The notes: generated from the sequence alone by a model not told the origin. Counted from the first letter of the stretch, positions 19,612-29,241 are shown. The stretch: DNA of 64,000 nucleotides from Maridesulfovibrio sp. (GCF_963677005.1 NZ_OY781616.1:999501-1063500), one strand, 5' to 3'. Translations and numbers: made by a program.

Positions 19612-20691
19612 TTATATTTTTATGTAGAAATATAACCAGGAAATAGCTACTGCCACACTTCCGATGACTCCGCCTATGACAATAGCAATGAATCCAAAAG
19701 CAACTTCACCTAAATCTCCGAGACAAGGAATTATATCTAGAAATACGCAAACAGGTTTGAAGCCGAGAAAAATACCGACTGCAATCATCAGGACCAACAA
19801 TCCGCGCATAATCCACAAGCCATGCCGGTTATCCGCCTGTGCTTTTTCAAACAATAATCCGGCAGGGATTTGCCCCCTCCCAATTAGCGCTATTTCCGGG
19901 CCATTTTCACATTTATACGGAACCAGAACAGCCCCATGCTGTCGCCCGACAACACTTATAACTCCTGGCTTAACCACAGAAAAGGATACACGCAGATCAC
20001 CGATCATAGGACTTTCCGGGGATGAGCCAGCGCAGGATTTAATATAGATCACGCCGTCACCCGATATCACTGCAGATTTGAGCGCCGAAGGAATAAAATT
20101 TACTCTGTATGGCGTAAAATCCTTCATCTGCTTAACCAGTCCGGCACCGAGAAGAAAAGGTCCCACGTGTACTGCCTGCGAAGTCCGTACCTCACTTTTA
20201 TACTGCATGACCTTCGGATTTACATGTCCTTGTGTCACCTTGAAAAGGTTTGAATTCTCAGATTCCTCGGACCATTCCTTTTTATATGTGTAAGTTGTGG
20301 CTGTTTCAATTTCACCACCTATTTTTTTTGTAGTTTCGGATTCAGAATGTTCCACCCACTGGAACATCTCAACACTGCGCTTCAACCTGAGAACCTTTAA
20401 ATCAAGTTCAAAAACACTATCCCGCACTGAAGAAACAGGTGTTGCCATAGCACTCAAATAAACAAGTTGTCCCTCATTCTCGGGATTCACCCGCACTGAA
20501 CCAACGGAAATTACATCCCGGACCCCATCCGCAAGTGCCCTCCTGTTATCCGCTGCATCCCATTCGATTATAAAAACAAGTACTACTCCCAAAAGGACCA
20601 AAACCGGTGACAATATTCCCCCCACCACGGCACCCCCCATACGCTCCAGCCATGACGAGGAAGTAACTTCGGTAAATGAGTCATCAGACAT
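19612..20691 (-). CDS. TMEM43-family membrane protein
   Basis: The 359-residue product matches the TMEM43 (DUF1625) layout. One membrane segment lies near the N-terminus (GGILSPVLVLLGVVLVFIIEW), followed by a large extracytoplasmic domain containing VYLSAMATPVSS and VEMFQWVEHSES. A cluster of membrane segments closes the C-terminus. Bacterial members have no settled role. The ATG at 20691 is chosen over an upstream in-frame start at 20745 because GGGGAG lies 4 bp before it. Confidence 0.8.
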   Translation of the reverse strand: MSDDSFTEVTSSSWLERMGGAVVGGILSPVLVLLGVVLVFIIEWDAADNRRALADGVRDVISVGSVRVNPENEGQLVYLSAMATPVSSVRDSVFELDLKVLRLKRSVEMFQWVEHSESETTKKIGGEIETATTYTYKKEWSEESENSNLFKVTQGHVNPKVMQYKSEVRTSQAVHVGPFLLGAGLVKQMKDFTPYRVNFIPSALKSAVISGDGVIYIKSCAGSSPESPMIGDLRVSFSVVKPGVISVVGRQHGAVLVPYKCENGPEIALIGRGQIPAGLLFEKAQADNRHGLWIMRGLLVLMIAVGIFLGFKPVCVFLDIIPCLGDLGEVAFGFIAIVIGGVIGSVAVAISWLYFYIKI

Positions 20692-21152
20692 TTTGCTCCC
20701 CTTACTATTTGCGGAAATAAAACAATAAGCACAGTTATCTATCAACTGATCTAATCTGTGAGCTTTTTACCTTACCATATTGCCACCTTGTTACAATTTA
20801 CTGCCTTGATAATATCTGCTTTCAATCTTTCTTCGGCATACACTTTCCTTAACTAGCGATCTTGAGTTCCAGAGCAATCAAGGATGTATCCAGACTCTGT
20901 ATTTAAGGCAAAGCCAGACGACAGAAACATCGTTTCCGGCCTGATTCAAAAGACTCAAACTTTGACTGTCACTGAAGCGTGACTTTTGCTCCTGAATTTC
21001 CTCGCTTGTCTTTACTAGAAAATTCTACTTTTCAGAACAATTAATTAATAGGTTCTGAAAAAGCTGTTTTAACAGCTATCCAAAATTTGCAACAAGTCAC
21101 CAATGAACGATCAATTCTGACTCGAAGTCAGAGATCTTGGATGACACCAACC
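20692..21152. other. Intergenic region with inverted repeats
   Basis: No gene recognised. Three inverted repeats are visible: TTTTCAGAAC/GGTTCTGAAAA near 21031-21062, AGCTGTTTTAACAGCT near 21061-21076 and TCTGAC/GTCAGA near 21116-21132. They could be operators or RNA hairpins at the boundary between chromosome and phage remnant. Confidence 0.4.
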
Positions 21153-21188
21153 AAAAAGCCGGAACCGCCCCAAGGCAGTTCCGGCTTT
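21153..21188 (-). terminator. Terminator of the higBA operon
   Basis: AAAGCCGGAAC pairs with GTTCCGGCTTT around a GC loop. T runs lie on both sides, and on the minus strand it closes higBA. Confidence 0.85.
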
Positions 21189-21210
21189 CATCATTCATAG
21201 CCCGTTTTAT

Positions 21211-21522
21211 CTAAGCGCAGAAATGAAGCTCCTTACAGGTTCTCACTTCCCGCTCAATTCGCAGTTCAAGCTTCTCATCCTTCGCAACTTCCAGATCATA
21301 TCGCAGCTGAAGATTCAGCCAGAACTGGGGAGTTGTTTCGAAGAACTTCGCCAGCCTAAGGGCAGTATCAACTGTTATGGCCCGCTGGCCCTTCACAATC
21401 TGCCCTATGCGCTGCGCCGGAATGCAAAGAGCTGCAGCCAGCTTGTTGCGGCTTAATTCATACGGCTCCATAAATTCTTCCAGTAAAATCTCACCGGGAT
21501 GAATGGGGCTGAAATCTGCCAT
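21211..21522 (-). CDS. higA: HigA-type antitoxin
   Basis: The 103-residue XRE/HigA antitoxin begins MADFSPIHPGEILLEEFMEP, the family hallmark, and has a helix-turn-helix (about 20-70, including RIGQIVKGQRAITVDTALRLAKFF). It neutralises HigB and represses the operon. The frame is open further upstream, but GGGAGGAAAAC directly before the ATG at 21522 fixes the start. It lies 10 bp behind the toxin gene, the usual toxin-first HigBA order. Confidence 0.93.
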   Translation of the reverse strand: MADFSPIHPGEILLEEFMEPYELSRNKLAAALCIPAQRIGQIVKGQRAITVDTALRLAKFFETTPQFWLNLQLRYDLEVAKDEKLELRIEREVRTCKELHFCA

Positions 21523-21532
21523 GTTTTCCTCC

Positions 21533-21817
21533 CTAACTGTGATAGTCAGTAACTTCCACCTGCTGAGCATGGTTGTTCTCCCACACAAAACAGATCCGGT
21601 ACTGACCGTTAATCCTGATACTGTACTGCCCGGCCCTGTCGCCCTTCAAGGCTTCCAGTCTGTTGCCCGGCGGCACCCTCAAGTCGTTCAAATCATGAGC
21701 AGCATCTATCTGCACCAGCTTCCTGTAGGCAACCCGCGCAAGCTGGTTCGGAATAATCTTTGAAAATTCACGATTGAACAGCTTCTCTGTCCCACTATTC
21801 TTGAACGACTTGATCAT
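21533..21817 (-). CDS. higB: HigB-type toxin (RelE/ParE superfamily)
   Basis: The 94-residue toxin MIKSFKNSGTEKLFNREF has the HigB core IDAAHDLNDLRVPPGNRLEALKGDR and IRINGQYRICFVW. It is expected to cleave mRNA at the ribosome. An ATG seven codons upstream is possible, but family members start at MIKSF. There is no ribosome site before this ATG. Instead a promoter places the first transcribed base at or next to it, suggesting a leaderless message. Confidence 0.9.
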   Translation of the reverse strand: MIKSFKNSGTEKLFNREFSKIIPNQLARVAYRKLVQIDAAHDLNDLRVPPGNRLEALKGDRAGQYSIRINGQYRICFVWENNHAQQVEVTDYHS

Positions 21818-21823
21818 GAACAG

Positions 21824-21852
21824 AAGATATAACGCCATACGTTACACGTCAA
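21824..21852 (-). promoter_or_regulatory. higBA promoter, leaderless layout
   Basis: On the minus strand TTGACG (21847-21852), a 17-bp spacer, TATCTT (21824-21829), then 6 bp to the ATG. Repeats of GTAACG around the -35 may be the HigA operator. Confidence 0.5.
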
Positions 21853-21867
21853 GCGTTACCCATAGCA

Positions 21868-23524
21868 TTATTCCTTCTTCCCCATCACCCGCCTAACAAC
21901 CGCATTCCGCCTTTCCAGAAGCAAATCAATCCGCTCCCGCTTCTGGTCAGGCGTCAGAGTAAGTGACAAATAAACCTGCCGTATAGCCGTCTCAATCTGC
22001 CCTACCGCTCTCCGGAGCGGGTTAAGCCCCTTCCGTTTGGCCAGCAATCTGCGGTTTTCCTCATCCGCCATTAACGCCTTGGCCTTTTCCGGACTCCCTG
22101 CCCTGGCATAGGCCATGACCGTGGCGTAAAGCTCGTTGGCCTCATGAACCATGTCGTACAGCTCGGTTAGATAGCGGCTGTGCCTTGCCGGCTTATCGCG
22201 ATAAAAACTGCTGATCAGCGGCATTTCGTCAAGACGTCTTGAGGGCATTTCAGGAGCATCCACCAGTCTGCGGGTCACAATGTCCGACATGGACAGGACG
22301 TACACACCCAGCGTTCCGAAATAGCCGTTAACCAGATGCTCGATACGTTTGGGGCTGGTCCCGGTTTTCTCGCCGACCAGCGCGGCAGTTTCGCTGGTGC
22401 GGTGATCGCGCTGCGCTTCCGGCCGGAGCCGCTGCAGCCTCACGGGCACGATGGAACGGCCGGTGAATAAGGACTTGTCCGCCCACTGCTCAATGACCGG
22501 GCTGAGAATCTGGGGCATGCCTATGTTGAAGGTCTGGTTGAGCATGAACAGGAGCCGTTCCGCAAACAGATCCCCATGGCCATCAATTGCGTACTCGGTC
22601 AGCCGTTCCGGCAGAGTCCCGAAGATAGCCCCCTATCTCGAAAGGCTTGGGCATCCTGAAATGCTGATCCCCGATGAAGAAATGATAATAGTTGTCCCGG
22701 TCCCTGTGCTCGAGCTCCTTGAACTCCTCTCTGTCCCGGTTGTTGAGGTAGAGCAGGACGGATGCCAGCGCGACCATTGCTCCCTTGGCTAGAAAGCCCT
22801 GCGGATTCTCATAAGCCCCCCGTCCAAGACGCTGCAGGCCGGTCATACGCGCACCGAAGAACGGCACAGTCTCGCACAGAAACCGGACTGCAGGCCAATC
22901 GCCGCCCATGGAATAATCCATGATGTCCTTGGCCTCGTATGCGGCTTCCAGATGGGTTCCGCCCTTTGCCTTCACCCCTTCATACAGCCGCGCCCGGGTA
23001 GCGTTCTCGAATGAGCTGCCAAGGTCCTGCCAGCGGTCCCATCCGTATTTCATGAACCGGGCAAGCTTCTTGGGAGTATCCAGGATTGAATCCTCGTCAA
23101 TGCCGTGCTTCCTGATCAGCTTTTCCACCACCAGCTTACCGGCCCCCGGATCATGGCCATATGAATAACCGCCATGGAATGCCGCGCCTGCAGCCATCAT
23201 CCTGACAGTGTCCGCATCCTTGCGCATGGTCTTGATTGTGCCCTTGAAGGACCCGACGAGCGGCTTGAAAGTCCCTGTCCGGTCCACGCCCCAGGCATGC
23301 ACGGTATCGCGCACAATGTTCCGGAGCATGAAATCGGGTGTGGAAGTGACGCCGGCAGTCAGCAGCCGCTTGAAGAAACGCGCCGTCTTCATGACCATGT
23401 TGTTCCAGCTCTGCAGATGCACGGAAGTCAAAGCCCGGAGCAGTATCAAATCTCCGATGTGAGAATAGACCGGCTTACCGTCCAGCAGGACGTGAACCAC
23501 ATCCCGGACATTCGGTATAGTCAA
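21868..23524 (-). pseudogene. LPD38-domain polyvalent phage protein, 5'-truncated and frameshifted
   Basis: Two adjoining frames form one protein. The first (23524 to about 22630) has LLDGKPVYSHIGDLILLRAL, LRNIVRDTVHAW and DIMDYSMGGDWPAVRFLCETVPFFGARMTG in separate stretches. The second continues IFGTLPERLTEYAIDGHGDL to MLNQTFNIGMPQILSPVIEQ and ends at 21868. They join at a run of five G on the minus strand near 22628-22634, where removing one G restores the frame. This is the C-terminal part of the very large virion-associated polyvalent proteins of T7/N4-like phages. The N-terminal thousands of residues are absent, the break lying near 23520. Confidence 0.75.
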
Positions 23525-23610
23525 TAAACAGAATATATATAAAAGGGCAAGACGGATACTGTCCTAAAATTTAATATTGATTTTACCAGACAACCTGTGG
23601 AGCCCCTCTC

Positions 23611-26600
23611 CTAAACCAGGTGTTCATATTCCAAAAGCAATTTCATCAACTCATCAAGTTCCAGTCCTCGGGCTATCTCTGACAAGGGAATGTCAAACTG
23701 AGGATGTCTTTGATGTACATCGGCACCTCTTTCCAAGAGCAACTTTACCACATCATAACAGTTTTTCCCAACAGCCATAAGCAGCGGGAACGATCCGTTC
23801 TTATCATTCGCCTGATTAGGCTCAGCACCGCCAGACAAAAGAAGATCGACTACGGGAGCGTGACCATTCTGCGCGGCCATAAGCAGCGGAAAACCACCAT
23901 CTAATTTATCGATTTTGTTAGGCTCAGCACCGCCAGACAAAAGAAGATCGACTACGGGAGCGTGACCATTCTGCGCGGACTGAAGCAGCGGGAACGTTCC
24001 GGTCTTATCATGCGCCTGATTAGGCTCAGCACCGCCAGACAAAAGAAGATCGACTACGGGAGCGTGACCTTCCTGCGCGGCCATAAGCAACGGGAACGTT
24101 CCGGTCTTATCATTCGCCTGATTAGGCTCAGCACCGCCAGACAAAAGAAGATCGACTACGGGAGCGTGACCATTCTGCGCGGACTGAAGCAACGGGAACG
24201 TTCCGTTCTTATCATTCGCCTGATTAGGCTCAGCACCGCCAGACAAAAGAAGATCGACTACGGGAGCGTGACCTTCCTGCGCGGCCATAAGCAGCGGAAA
24301 ACCACCATCTAATTTATCGATTTTGTTAGGCTCAGCACCGCCAGACAAAAGAAGATCGACTACGGGAGCGTGACCTTCCTGCGCGGCCATAAGCAACGGG
24401 AACGTTCCGTTCTTATCATTCGCCTGATTAGGCTCAGCACCGCCAGACAAAAGAAGATCGACTACGGGAGCGTGACCATTCTGCGCGGACTGAAGCAGCG
24501 GAAAACCACCATCTAATTTATCGATTTTGTTAGGCTCAGCACCGCCAGACAAAAGAAGATCGACTACGGGAGCGTGACCATTCTGCGCGGACTGAAGCAG
24601 CGGGAACGTTCCGGTCTTATCATGCGCCTGATTAGGCTCAGCACCGCCAGACAAAAGAAGATCGACTACGGGAGCGTGACCATTCTGCGCGGACATAAGC
24701 AGCGGAAAACCACCATCTAATTTATCGATTTTGTTAGGCTCAGCACCGCCAGACAAAAGAAGATCGACTACGGGAGCGTGACCATTCTGCGCAGACTGAA
24801 GCAGCGGGAACGTTCCGGTCTTATCATTCGCCTGATTAGGCTCAGCACCGCCAGACAAAAGAAGATCGACTACGGGAGCGTGACCATTCTGCGCGGCCAT
24901 AAGCAGCGGAAAACCACCATCTAATTTATCGATTTTGTTAGGCTCAGCACCGCCAGACAAAAGAAGATCGACTACGGGAGCGTGACCATTCTGCGCAGAC
25001 TGAAGCAGCGGGAACGTTCCGGTCTTATCATTCGCCTGATTAGGCTCAGCACCGCCAGACAAAAGAAGATCGACTACGGGAGCGTGACCATTCTGCGCGG
25101 CCATAAGCAGCGGAAAACCACCATCTAATTTATCGATTTTGTTAGGCTCAGCACCGCCAGACAAAAGAAGATCGACTACGGGAGCGTGACCATTCTGCGC
25201 GGCCATAAGCAGCGGAAAACCACCATCTAATTTATCGATTTTGTTAGGCTCAGCACCGCCAGACAAAAGAAGATCGACTACGGGAGCGTGACCTTCCTGC
25301 GCGGCCATAAGCAACGGAAACGATCCGGTCTTATCATTCGCCTGATTAGGCTCAGCACCGCCAGACAAAAGAAGATCGACTACGGGAGCGTGACCATTCT
25401 GCGCGGACTGAAGCAGCGGGAACGTTCCGTTCTTATCATTCGCCTGATTAGGCTCAGCACCGCCAGACAAAAGAAGATCGACTACGGGAGCGTGACCTTC
25501 CTGCGCGGACTGAAGCAGCGGGAACGTTCCGTTCTTATCATTCGCCTGATTAGGCTCAGCACCGCCCGACAAAAGAAGATCGACTACGGGAGCGTGACCT
25601 TCCTGCGCGGCCATAAGCAGCGGGAACGTTCCGGTCTTATCATTCGCTTGATCAACGGATGCTCCATGCTCAAGACAAAACCGCAAGGCATTAAAAATTC
25701 CTTGCTCTGCGGCGTAGATGGTAAAGAAATGAATCTGCTCGTCTGACAATTCCACTTTGCCTTCAGAATAAAATTCACACAACCTGGAAAATTTCGAGTC
25801 TGGAGAAAGAAAAAGTAGCAGCAAAAACAGACGATCATTCATCTGCCTTTCTTCTGTATACTGATTTAAGACGGTCCAGAATTTTTCCTTCCACTCTTGG
25901 TCAGATGTCTGCCGGTTCTCAACCTGCTGCTGGTGAAGAGCAAGGAGGACCAGAACATTGTAGTCAGACAACCCCTCTGGCAGATATTTCCCGGAAAATA
26001 AAAATGACATTGAAGGATGATCCGGGAAATCCATTGCCGCCCGCACCATAAAATCCACGAACACGCCGGGATTACTACTTACGGCACAGGCAAGCAGTTT
26101 AGCGGAGTTCACAGCGGGAACAAAATTTAATCCGCGAGGACGGCCCAATTCTTCCAGTACAAAAAGCTCACCTACAAGATCAGGCTCCCACGGGGACAAA
26201 ATAGTGGAGTTGGAACATTCCAAAGCATCAGACAACCTGCTGTCTTTGTATATATAAGTCTTGCCATTTCCCAAAAAATCTATGCAGTCAGGGAAATCAT
26301 CAGTCAGCGAAACACCTCCGGCCATAGTTGCAAAAGCCAGCAGTTGGCGAACTGATTCCTGATTCTCTTTGTCATCTACTTTTAAATATTTCTCTTTCTC
26401 AAAATCGACATAGGCCTTAACAACCTTATACAGAGAATCAAGAACATAACCATGGTTCAATCCAGTGCAATAGGCATAAAGCGCGGCATAAAGAGGTGTC
26501 ATCAGTTTCGGATCAACATCGCCACCGTCTTTCCCTCGCCGTACAAGTTTTGTAAAATTTTCAATATGCTTCTCAACATCCGTGGATAACTCAAAATAAT

Positions 26601-27708
26601 CAAATATACTTCGAACCCCTGCTTCCGAAAAATGCGGAATGACGACCACAGGGGGAGTGTTCAAAGTGTTTTTCAATTCCTTTTCGGCTTCGCTGCTGAG
26701 AGATTCAAACCAATTAGGATTATTAAAATATTTATCATCCAACAATCCCCCCTTCTTATCAACAAGAGGAGCACTGCGCTCCAGCAGCAACACACGCACC
26801 TTGAACTTGAATGTTTGCGTTTTTCTACTTATCTTTTTCAGAATTACCTTAATGTAATCTACTCTTGATGCGACATAATCCACAATAATCAGGGTATTGC
26901 TTGTGGGGACCCATCCATTCCATGGAGTGGATTCGTGATCGATAATAAACCCAATTTTCCATGAAAGACTTCGCTCTCCATGACACAACTCAAGCGCAAA
27001 ACGACTCTTACCCCGACCAGCGGAACCAACAATCGTCATCCATCTGAAAGGAGAACTATCATCCAGAAAATCGTCTACAGTCTTAAATGTCTCCTTCAAC
27101 GTATCAATCTGAAAAGGGATCATGCGCGACTCGAAATTCAAAACACTGCTGTCCCCTTCCTTAACTTGCGGGACATACAGTGGAGCAGCAACAACCTGAT
27201 CCAATACAGCCATGATTTTTTCGTTCTGTTCCCTGAGCAGCTCGGTTTCGTCCTTTATCGCGGCAAGCTCAACAAGCAGAACATCAAGATGCTCTTTGGC
27301 TATACATTGGTATTGCTCACTGGTTATTGCTTCCGGAGCGTCCTTTTTAACATCATCCGCAGCCAGCCTGGCGATGACCAGAAGTATTTTTCTGATCAGA
27401 TCCTGCCTCGGAACTTTTGTAATAACTTTTATGCTGGCCCTAGTCGCAATTGCATCGACTCCCATCTTCAGTAACGGAAAAATCAGTTTCTTAAGAGCAA
27501 TCGAAACAATAATTGGGGGAAAGGGAAGAAACTGACAGATGGTATCTGCCAATTTCTTTTCATTTTCATCTGTCTGAAGCTGTTCAATAAGCAGGCCGCC
27601 AGCGGAATTGTTTTCCAGAATTATCCGGAGCAATTCTTCTACGGTCAGACCATCTAAAAGATTTCCGTCAGTAATAGGATTAGCGGTATTCACAACTCCC
27701 CCATGCAA
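23611..27708 (-). CDS. STAND-like NTPase with 18 near-identical ankyrin repeats
   Basis: The product is about 1365 residues. The N-terminal part (about 20-175) is helical, with a hydrophobic stretch at 59-82 and a coiled coil at 140-170. An NTPase follows: Walker A GSAGRGKSR at 228-236 and Walker B TLIIVDY at 272-278. A helical region (about 350-660) comes next, with one degenerate ankyrin unit at about 655-685. Then there are 18 units of 34 residues (686-1297) and a divergent capping unit (1298-1365). The order effector?-NTPase-repeat sensor fits STAND/NLR-like immune proteins such as bacterial anti-phage NTPases, but that role is inferred. It lies inside a phage remnant. The start is uncertain: TTG at 27708, or GTG at 27693 with GGGGGAG only 2 bp before it. 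Confidence 0.75.
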   Translation of the reverse strand: MHGGVVNTANPITDGNLLDGLTVEELLRIILENNSAGGLLIEQLQTDENEKKLADTICQFLPFPPIIVSIALKKLIFPLLKMGVDAIATRASIKVITKVPRQDLIRKILLVIARLAADDVKKDAPEAITSEQYQCIAKEHLDVLLVELAAIKDETELLREQNEKIMAVLDQVVAAPLYVPQVKEGDSSVLNFESRMIPFQIDTLKETFKTVDDFLDDSSPFRWMTIVGSAGRGKSRFALELCHGERSLSWKIGFIIDHESTPWNGWVPTSNTLIIVDYVASRVDYIKVILKKISRKTQTFKFKVRVLLLERSAPLVDKKGGLLDDKYFNNPNWFESLSSEAEKELKNTLNTPPVVVIPHFSEAGVRSIFDYFELSTDVEKHIENFTKLVRRGKDGGDVDPKLMTPLYAALYAYCTGLNHGYVLDSLYKVVKAYVDFEKEKYLKVDDKENQESVRQLLAFATMAGGVSLTDDFPDCIDFLGNGKTYIYKDSRLSDALECSNSTILSPWEPDLVGELFVLEELGRPRGLNFVPAVNSAKLLACAVSSNPGVFVDFMVRAAMDFPDHPSMSFLFSGKYLPEGLSDYNVLVLLALHQQQVENRQTSDQEWKEKFWTVLNQYTEERQMNDRLFLLLLFLSPDSKFSRLCEFYSEGKVELSDEQIHFFTIYAAEQGIFNALRFCLEHGASVDQANDKTGTFPLLMAAQEGHAPVVDLLLSGGAEPNQANDKNGTFPLLQSAQEGHAPVVDLLLSGGAEPNQANDKNGTFPLLQSAQNGHAPVVDLLLSGGAEPNQANDKTGSFPLLMAAQEGHAPVVDLLLSGGAEPNKIDKLDGGFPLLMAAQNGHAPVVDLLLSGGAEPNKIDKLDGGFPLLMAAQNGHAPVVDLLLSGGAEPNQANDKTGTFPLLQSAQNGHAPVVDLLLSGGAEPNKIDKLDGGFPLLMAAQNGHAPVVDLLLSGGAEPNQANDKTGTFPLLQSAQNGHAPVVDLLLSGGAEPNKIDKLDGGFPLLMSAQNGHAPVVDLLLSGGAEPNQAHDKTGTFPLLQSAQNGHAPVVDLLLSGGAEPNKIDKLDGGFPLLQSAQNGHAPVVDLLLSGGAEPNQANDKNGTFPLLMAAQEGHAPVVDLLLSGGAEPNKIDKLDGGFPLLMAAQEGHAPVVDLLLSGGAEPNQANDKNGTFPLLQSAQNGHAPVVDLLLSGGAEPNQANDKTGTFPLLMAAQEGHAPVVDLLLSGGAEPNQAHDKTGTFPLLQSAQNGHAPVVDLLLSGGAEPNKIDKLDGGFPLLMAAQNGHAPVVDLLLSGGAEPNQANDKNGSFPLLMAVGKNCYDVVKLLLERGADVHQRHPQFDIPLSEIARGLELDELMKLLLEYEHLV
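23818..25653 (-). repeat. 102-bp tandem array, 18 in-frame ankyrin units
   Basis: Eighteen direct repeats of exactly 102 bp (1836 bp). Every unit keeps FPLL and GHAPVVDLLLSGGAEP, and a stretch of about 45 bp is identical in nearly all copies. Variation is limited to the linker (NQANDK[T/N]G or NKIDKLDGG), one pair MA/QS and one site E/N, recombined in different combinations. No spacers, so not CRISPR. Confidence 0.95.
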
Positions 27709-27769
27709 TGGTAAAAATAATAGTTATTCAATAATACACACAACCACCTGAAAGCAAGGCCTTTCTTAT

Positions 27770-28261
27770 TCACACCAACCATGACCCGCCCGCATCCACC
27801 AGCACATTGTTTACTGAAAGATATCCGGTGAAATGCTGATAGGTGGACCAGGTTATCCAGCACAGAAACGCTGTCATGGTCGGTCTGGTAATGCCGCGCA
27901 CGAAATCGGCCACCACAAGCAGGAAATCAGCCCAGCTCTTTTCTTTGCCCCGTGAGTAGGTGGCAGCGTCATGCAGGAGCGACTGCTGGTAATTCTGCCC
28001 GTCAATAATGGTTTCGGTCATGGCCCGGTCTTCCCGGGCCTGCTGGACCTTCACATCGCCTTCGGCCCGGAGCCGCTCGATCTCCTTATCCGCCATAAGC
28101 ATTTCCTGCTCATGCTGGAGCTTGAGCGTCTTGCGCTTCTGCCATTCTGAAATCCAGCTGGAAATTCCACCGAAAATGTTCTGGGCAATGGTAGCCACGC
28201 CACCGGTACCGATACCAAGCAGCGAAGAGCCCACCAGATCAAACAAAGAAGCATCAGCCAT
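27770..28261 (-). CDS. Phage membrane protein, probable holin
   Basis: The 163-residue protein has a glycine-rich hydrophobic N-terminus (FDLVGSSLLGIGTGGVATIAQ), a charged helix (about 38-90) and two C-terminal membrane segments around VRGITRPTMTAFLCWITWST. The VRP motif before a membrane segment recalls three-TM holins of gene-transfer-agent type. GGGAGG precedes the ATG at 28261. It is followed upstream by DUF5675 and another membrane protein, a lysis-type block belonging to the older phage. Confidence 0.6.
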   Translation of the reverse strand: MADASLFDLVGSSLLGIGTGGVATIAQNIFGGISSWISEWQKRKTLKLQHEQEMLMADKEIERLRAEGDVKVQQAREDRAMTETIIDGQNYQQSLLHDAATYSRGKEKSWADFLLVVADFVRGITRPTMTAFLCWITWSTYQHFTGYLSVNNVLVDAGGSWLV

Positions 28262-28263
28262 AA

Positions 28264-28704
28264 TCAAGCCTCCCGTATATTCAGCAGCAGTTCCCGGCCG
28301 AGGGCGGCATTCAGGAATCTGCGAAATGTCGGTTTGGAATTGCCCACGGCCAGATGGCCCCAGATCTCGCAGACAACAGACCCAAGCAGCACACAGCCCA
28401 GCGAATTGGTGCGGTAGCCGAGAGCCTTGTCGCCGGCCACGTTGCCCCAGTGGACCTGAACGGCACTGCGGCCCGGCACATTGCGGAACTGGTAGACGAA
28501 GCTGTTCCAGTGATCGGACCAGCGGCGGAAAAGGAAATAGGGCCCCGGCGGAATGCAGGAAACAGAGTCCTGATTCTCCCGCCATGGCAGCTCAATGGAA
28601 AAGCACCGGAAGTCCGCTTCCGGAATGGTCAGCACGCCGATGGTGCCCTGATCGGTATACGGACGGCGCATAAGGGTCGCATCAAGAGGTGTAAATCTGC
28701 GCAT
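28264..28704 (-). CDS. DUF5675 family phage protein
   Basis: The 146-residue product has the DUF5675 pattern DQGTIGVLTIPEADFRCFSI, ELPWRENQDSVSCIPPGPYF, VQVHWGNVAGD and NSLGCVLLG. The glycine/histidine/cysteine layout (HWGN ... SLGCVLLG) suggests a catalytic wall-acting fold, but no activity is established. It overlaps the upstream gene (TGATG) and ends 2 bp before the holin-like gene, so it is translationally coupled. Confidence 0.75.
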   Translation of the reverse strand: MRRFTPLDATLMRRPYTDQGTIGVLTIPEADFRCFSIELPWRENQDSVSCIPPGPYFLFRRWSDHWNSFVYQFRNVPGRSAVQVHWGNVAGDKALGYRTNSLGCVLLGSVVCEIWGHLAVGNSKPTFRRFLNAALGRELLLNIREA

Positions 28705-29072
28705 CACTTCACCACCCTGGAGAAATGTTCCCAGATGGCCATGCCGATGAATACGATCCCGGCAGTGGCGGTCATCTTGAAAACCATGCACCAGAAGGCG
28801 CGGCGGCCTTCAAGCATGACGCCCACGGCTTTGTGGTGTTCGCGCATCTTCTCGATGCCCTTGGCGTGTTCGCCGTCACCGATATCACGCACCATGCCCA
28901 TGAAATGGCCGACCGCCTTGGCAGCATCCGGCTCCAGACAGCAGAAAGCATTGCCAGTCTGCTGCAGGCCGATGGCAATGCCCTCAGCCACAGCGGCAGT
29001 GATCTCTTTTCGAAGTTGCGGATTCAGAACCGATTCACCCACAGCAGACTCCCTGATGGCCGTCCATGCCAT
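28704..29072 (-). CDS. Small phage membrane protein of unknown function
   Basis: The 122-residue protein has a mostly helical N-terminal 90 residues (LRKEITAAVAEGIAIGLQQTG) and one membrane segment close to the C-terminus (MVFKMTATAGIVFIGMAIWE). Its stop overlaps the DUF5675 start by one base. It probably belongs to the same lysis block. No family recognised. Confidence 0.6.
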   Translation of the reverse strand: MAWTAIRESAVGESVLNPQLRKEITAAVAEGIAIGLQQTGNAFCCLEPDAAKAVGHFMGMVRDIGDGEHAKGIEKMREHHKAVGVMLEGRRAFWCMVFKMTATAGIVFIGMAIWEHFSRVVK

Positions 29073-29241
29073 TACCGAAAGACACGGACGACCGGCGAGG
29101 TTATAAAGGCGAAAACAAAGCCTCCATACTTACGGGAATCTGTAACACGGGGTTTTCAGGTGAGGACGCGGGAGATCGTCCCGGATCGGCTGAGATCAGC
29201 GGGGAGGGGGTTGACAGGGATAATTATTCAGCTGTTTTTTA

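Noticed and set aside
23818..25653. CRISPR array
   Set aside because: The units are contiguous 102-bp coding repeats with no unique spacers, and they translate into ankyrin units without interruption.
23700..25746. Plus-strand open frames rich in R/L/S through the ankyrin region
   Set aside because: They are the antisense of the 102-bp repeats; repetition keeps them open. No start context and no recognisable protein.
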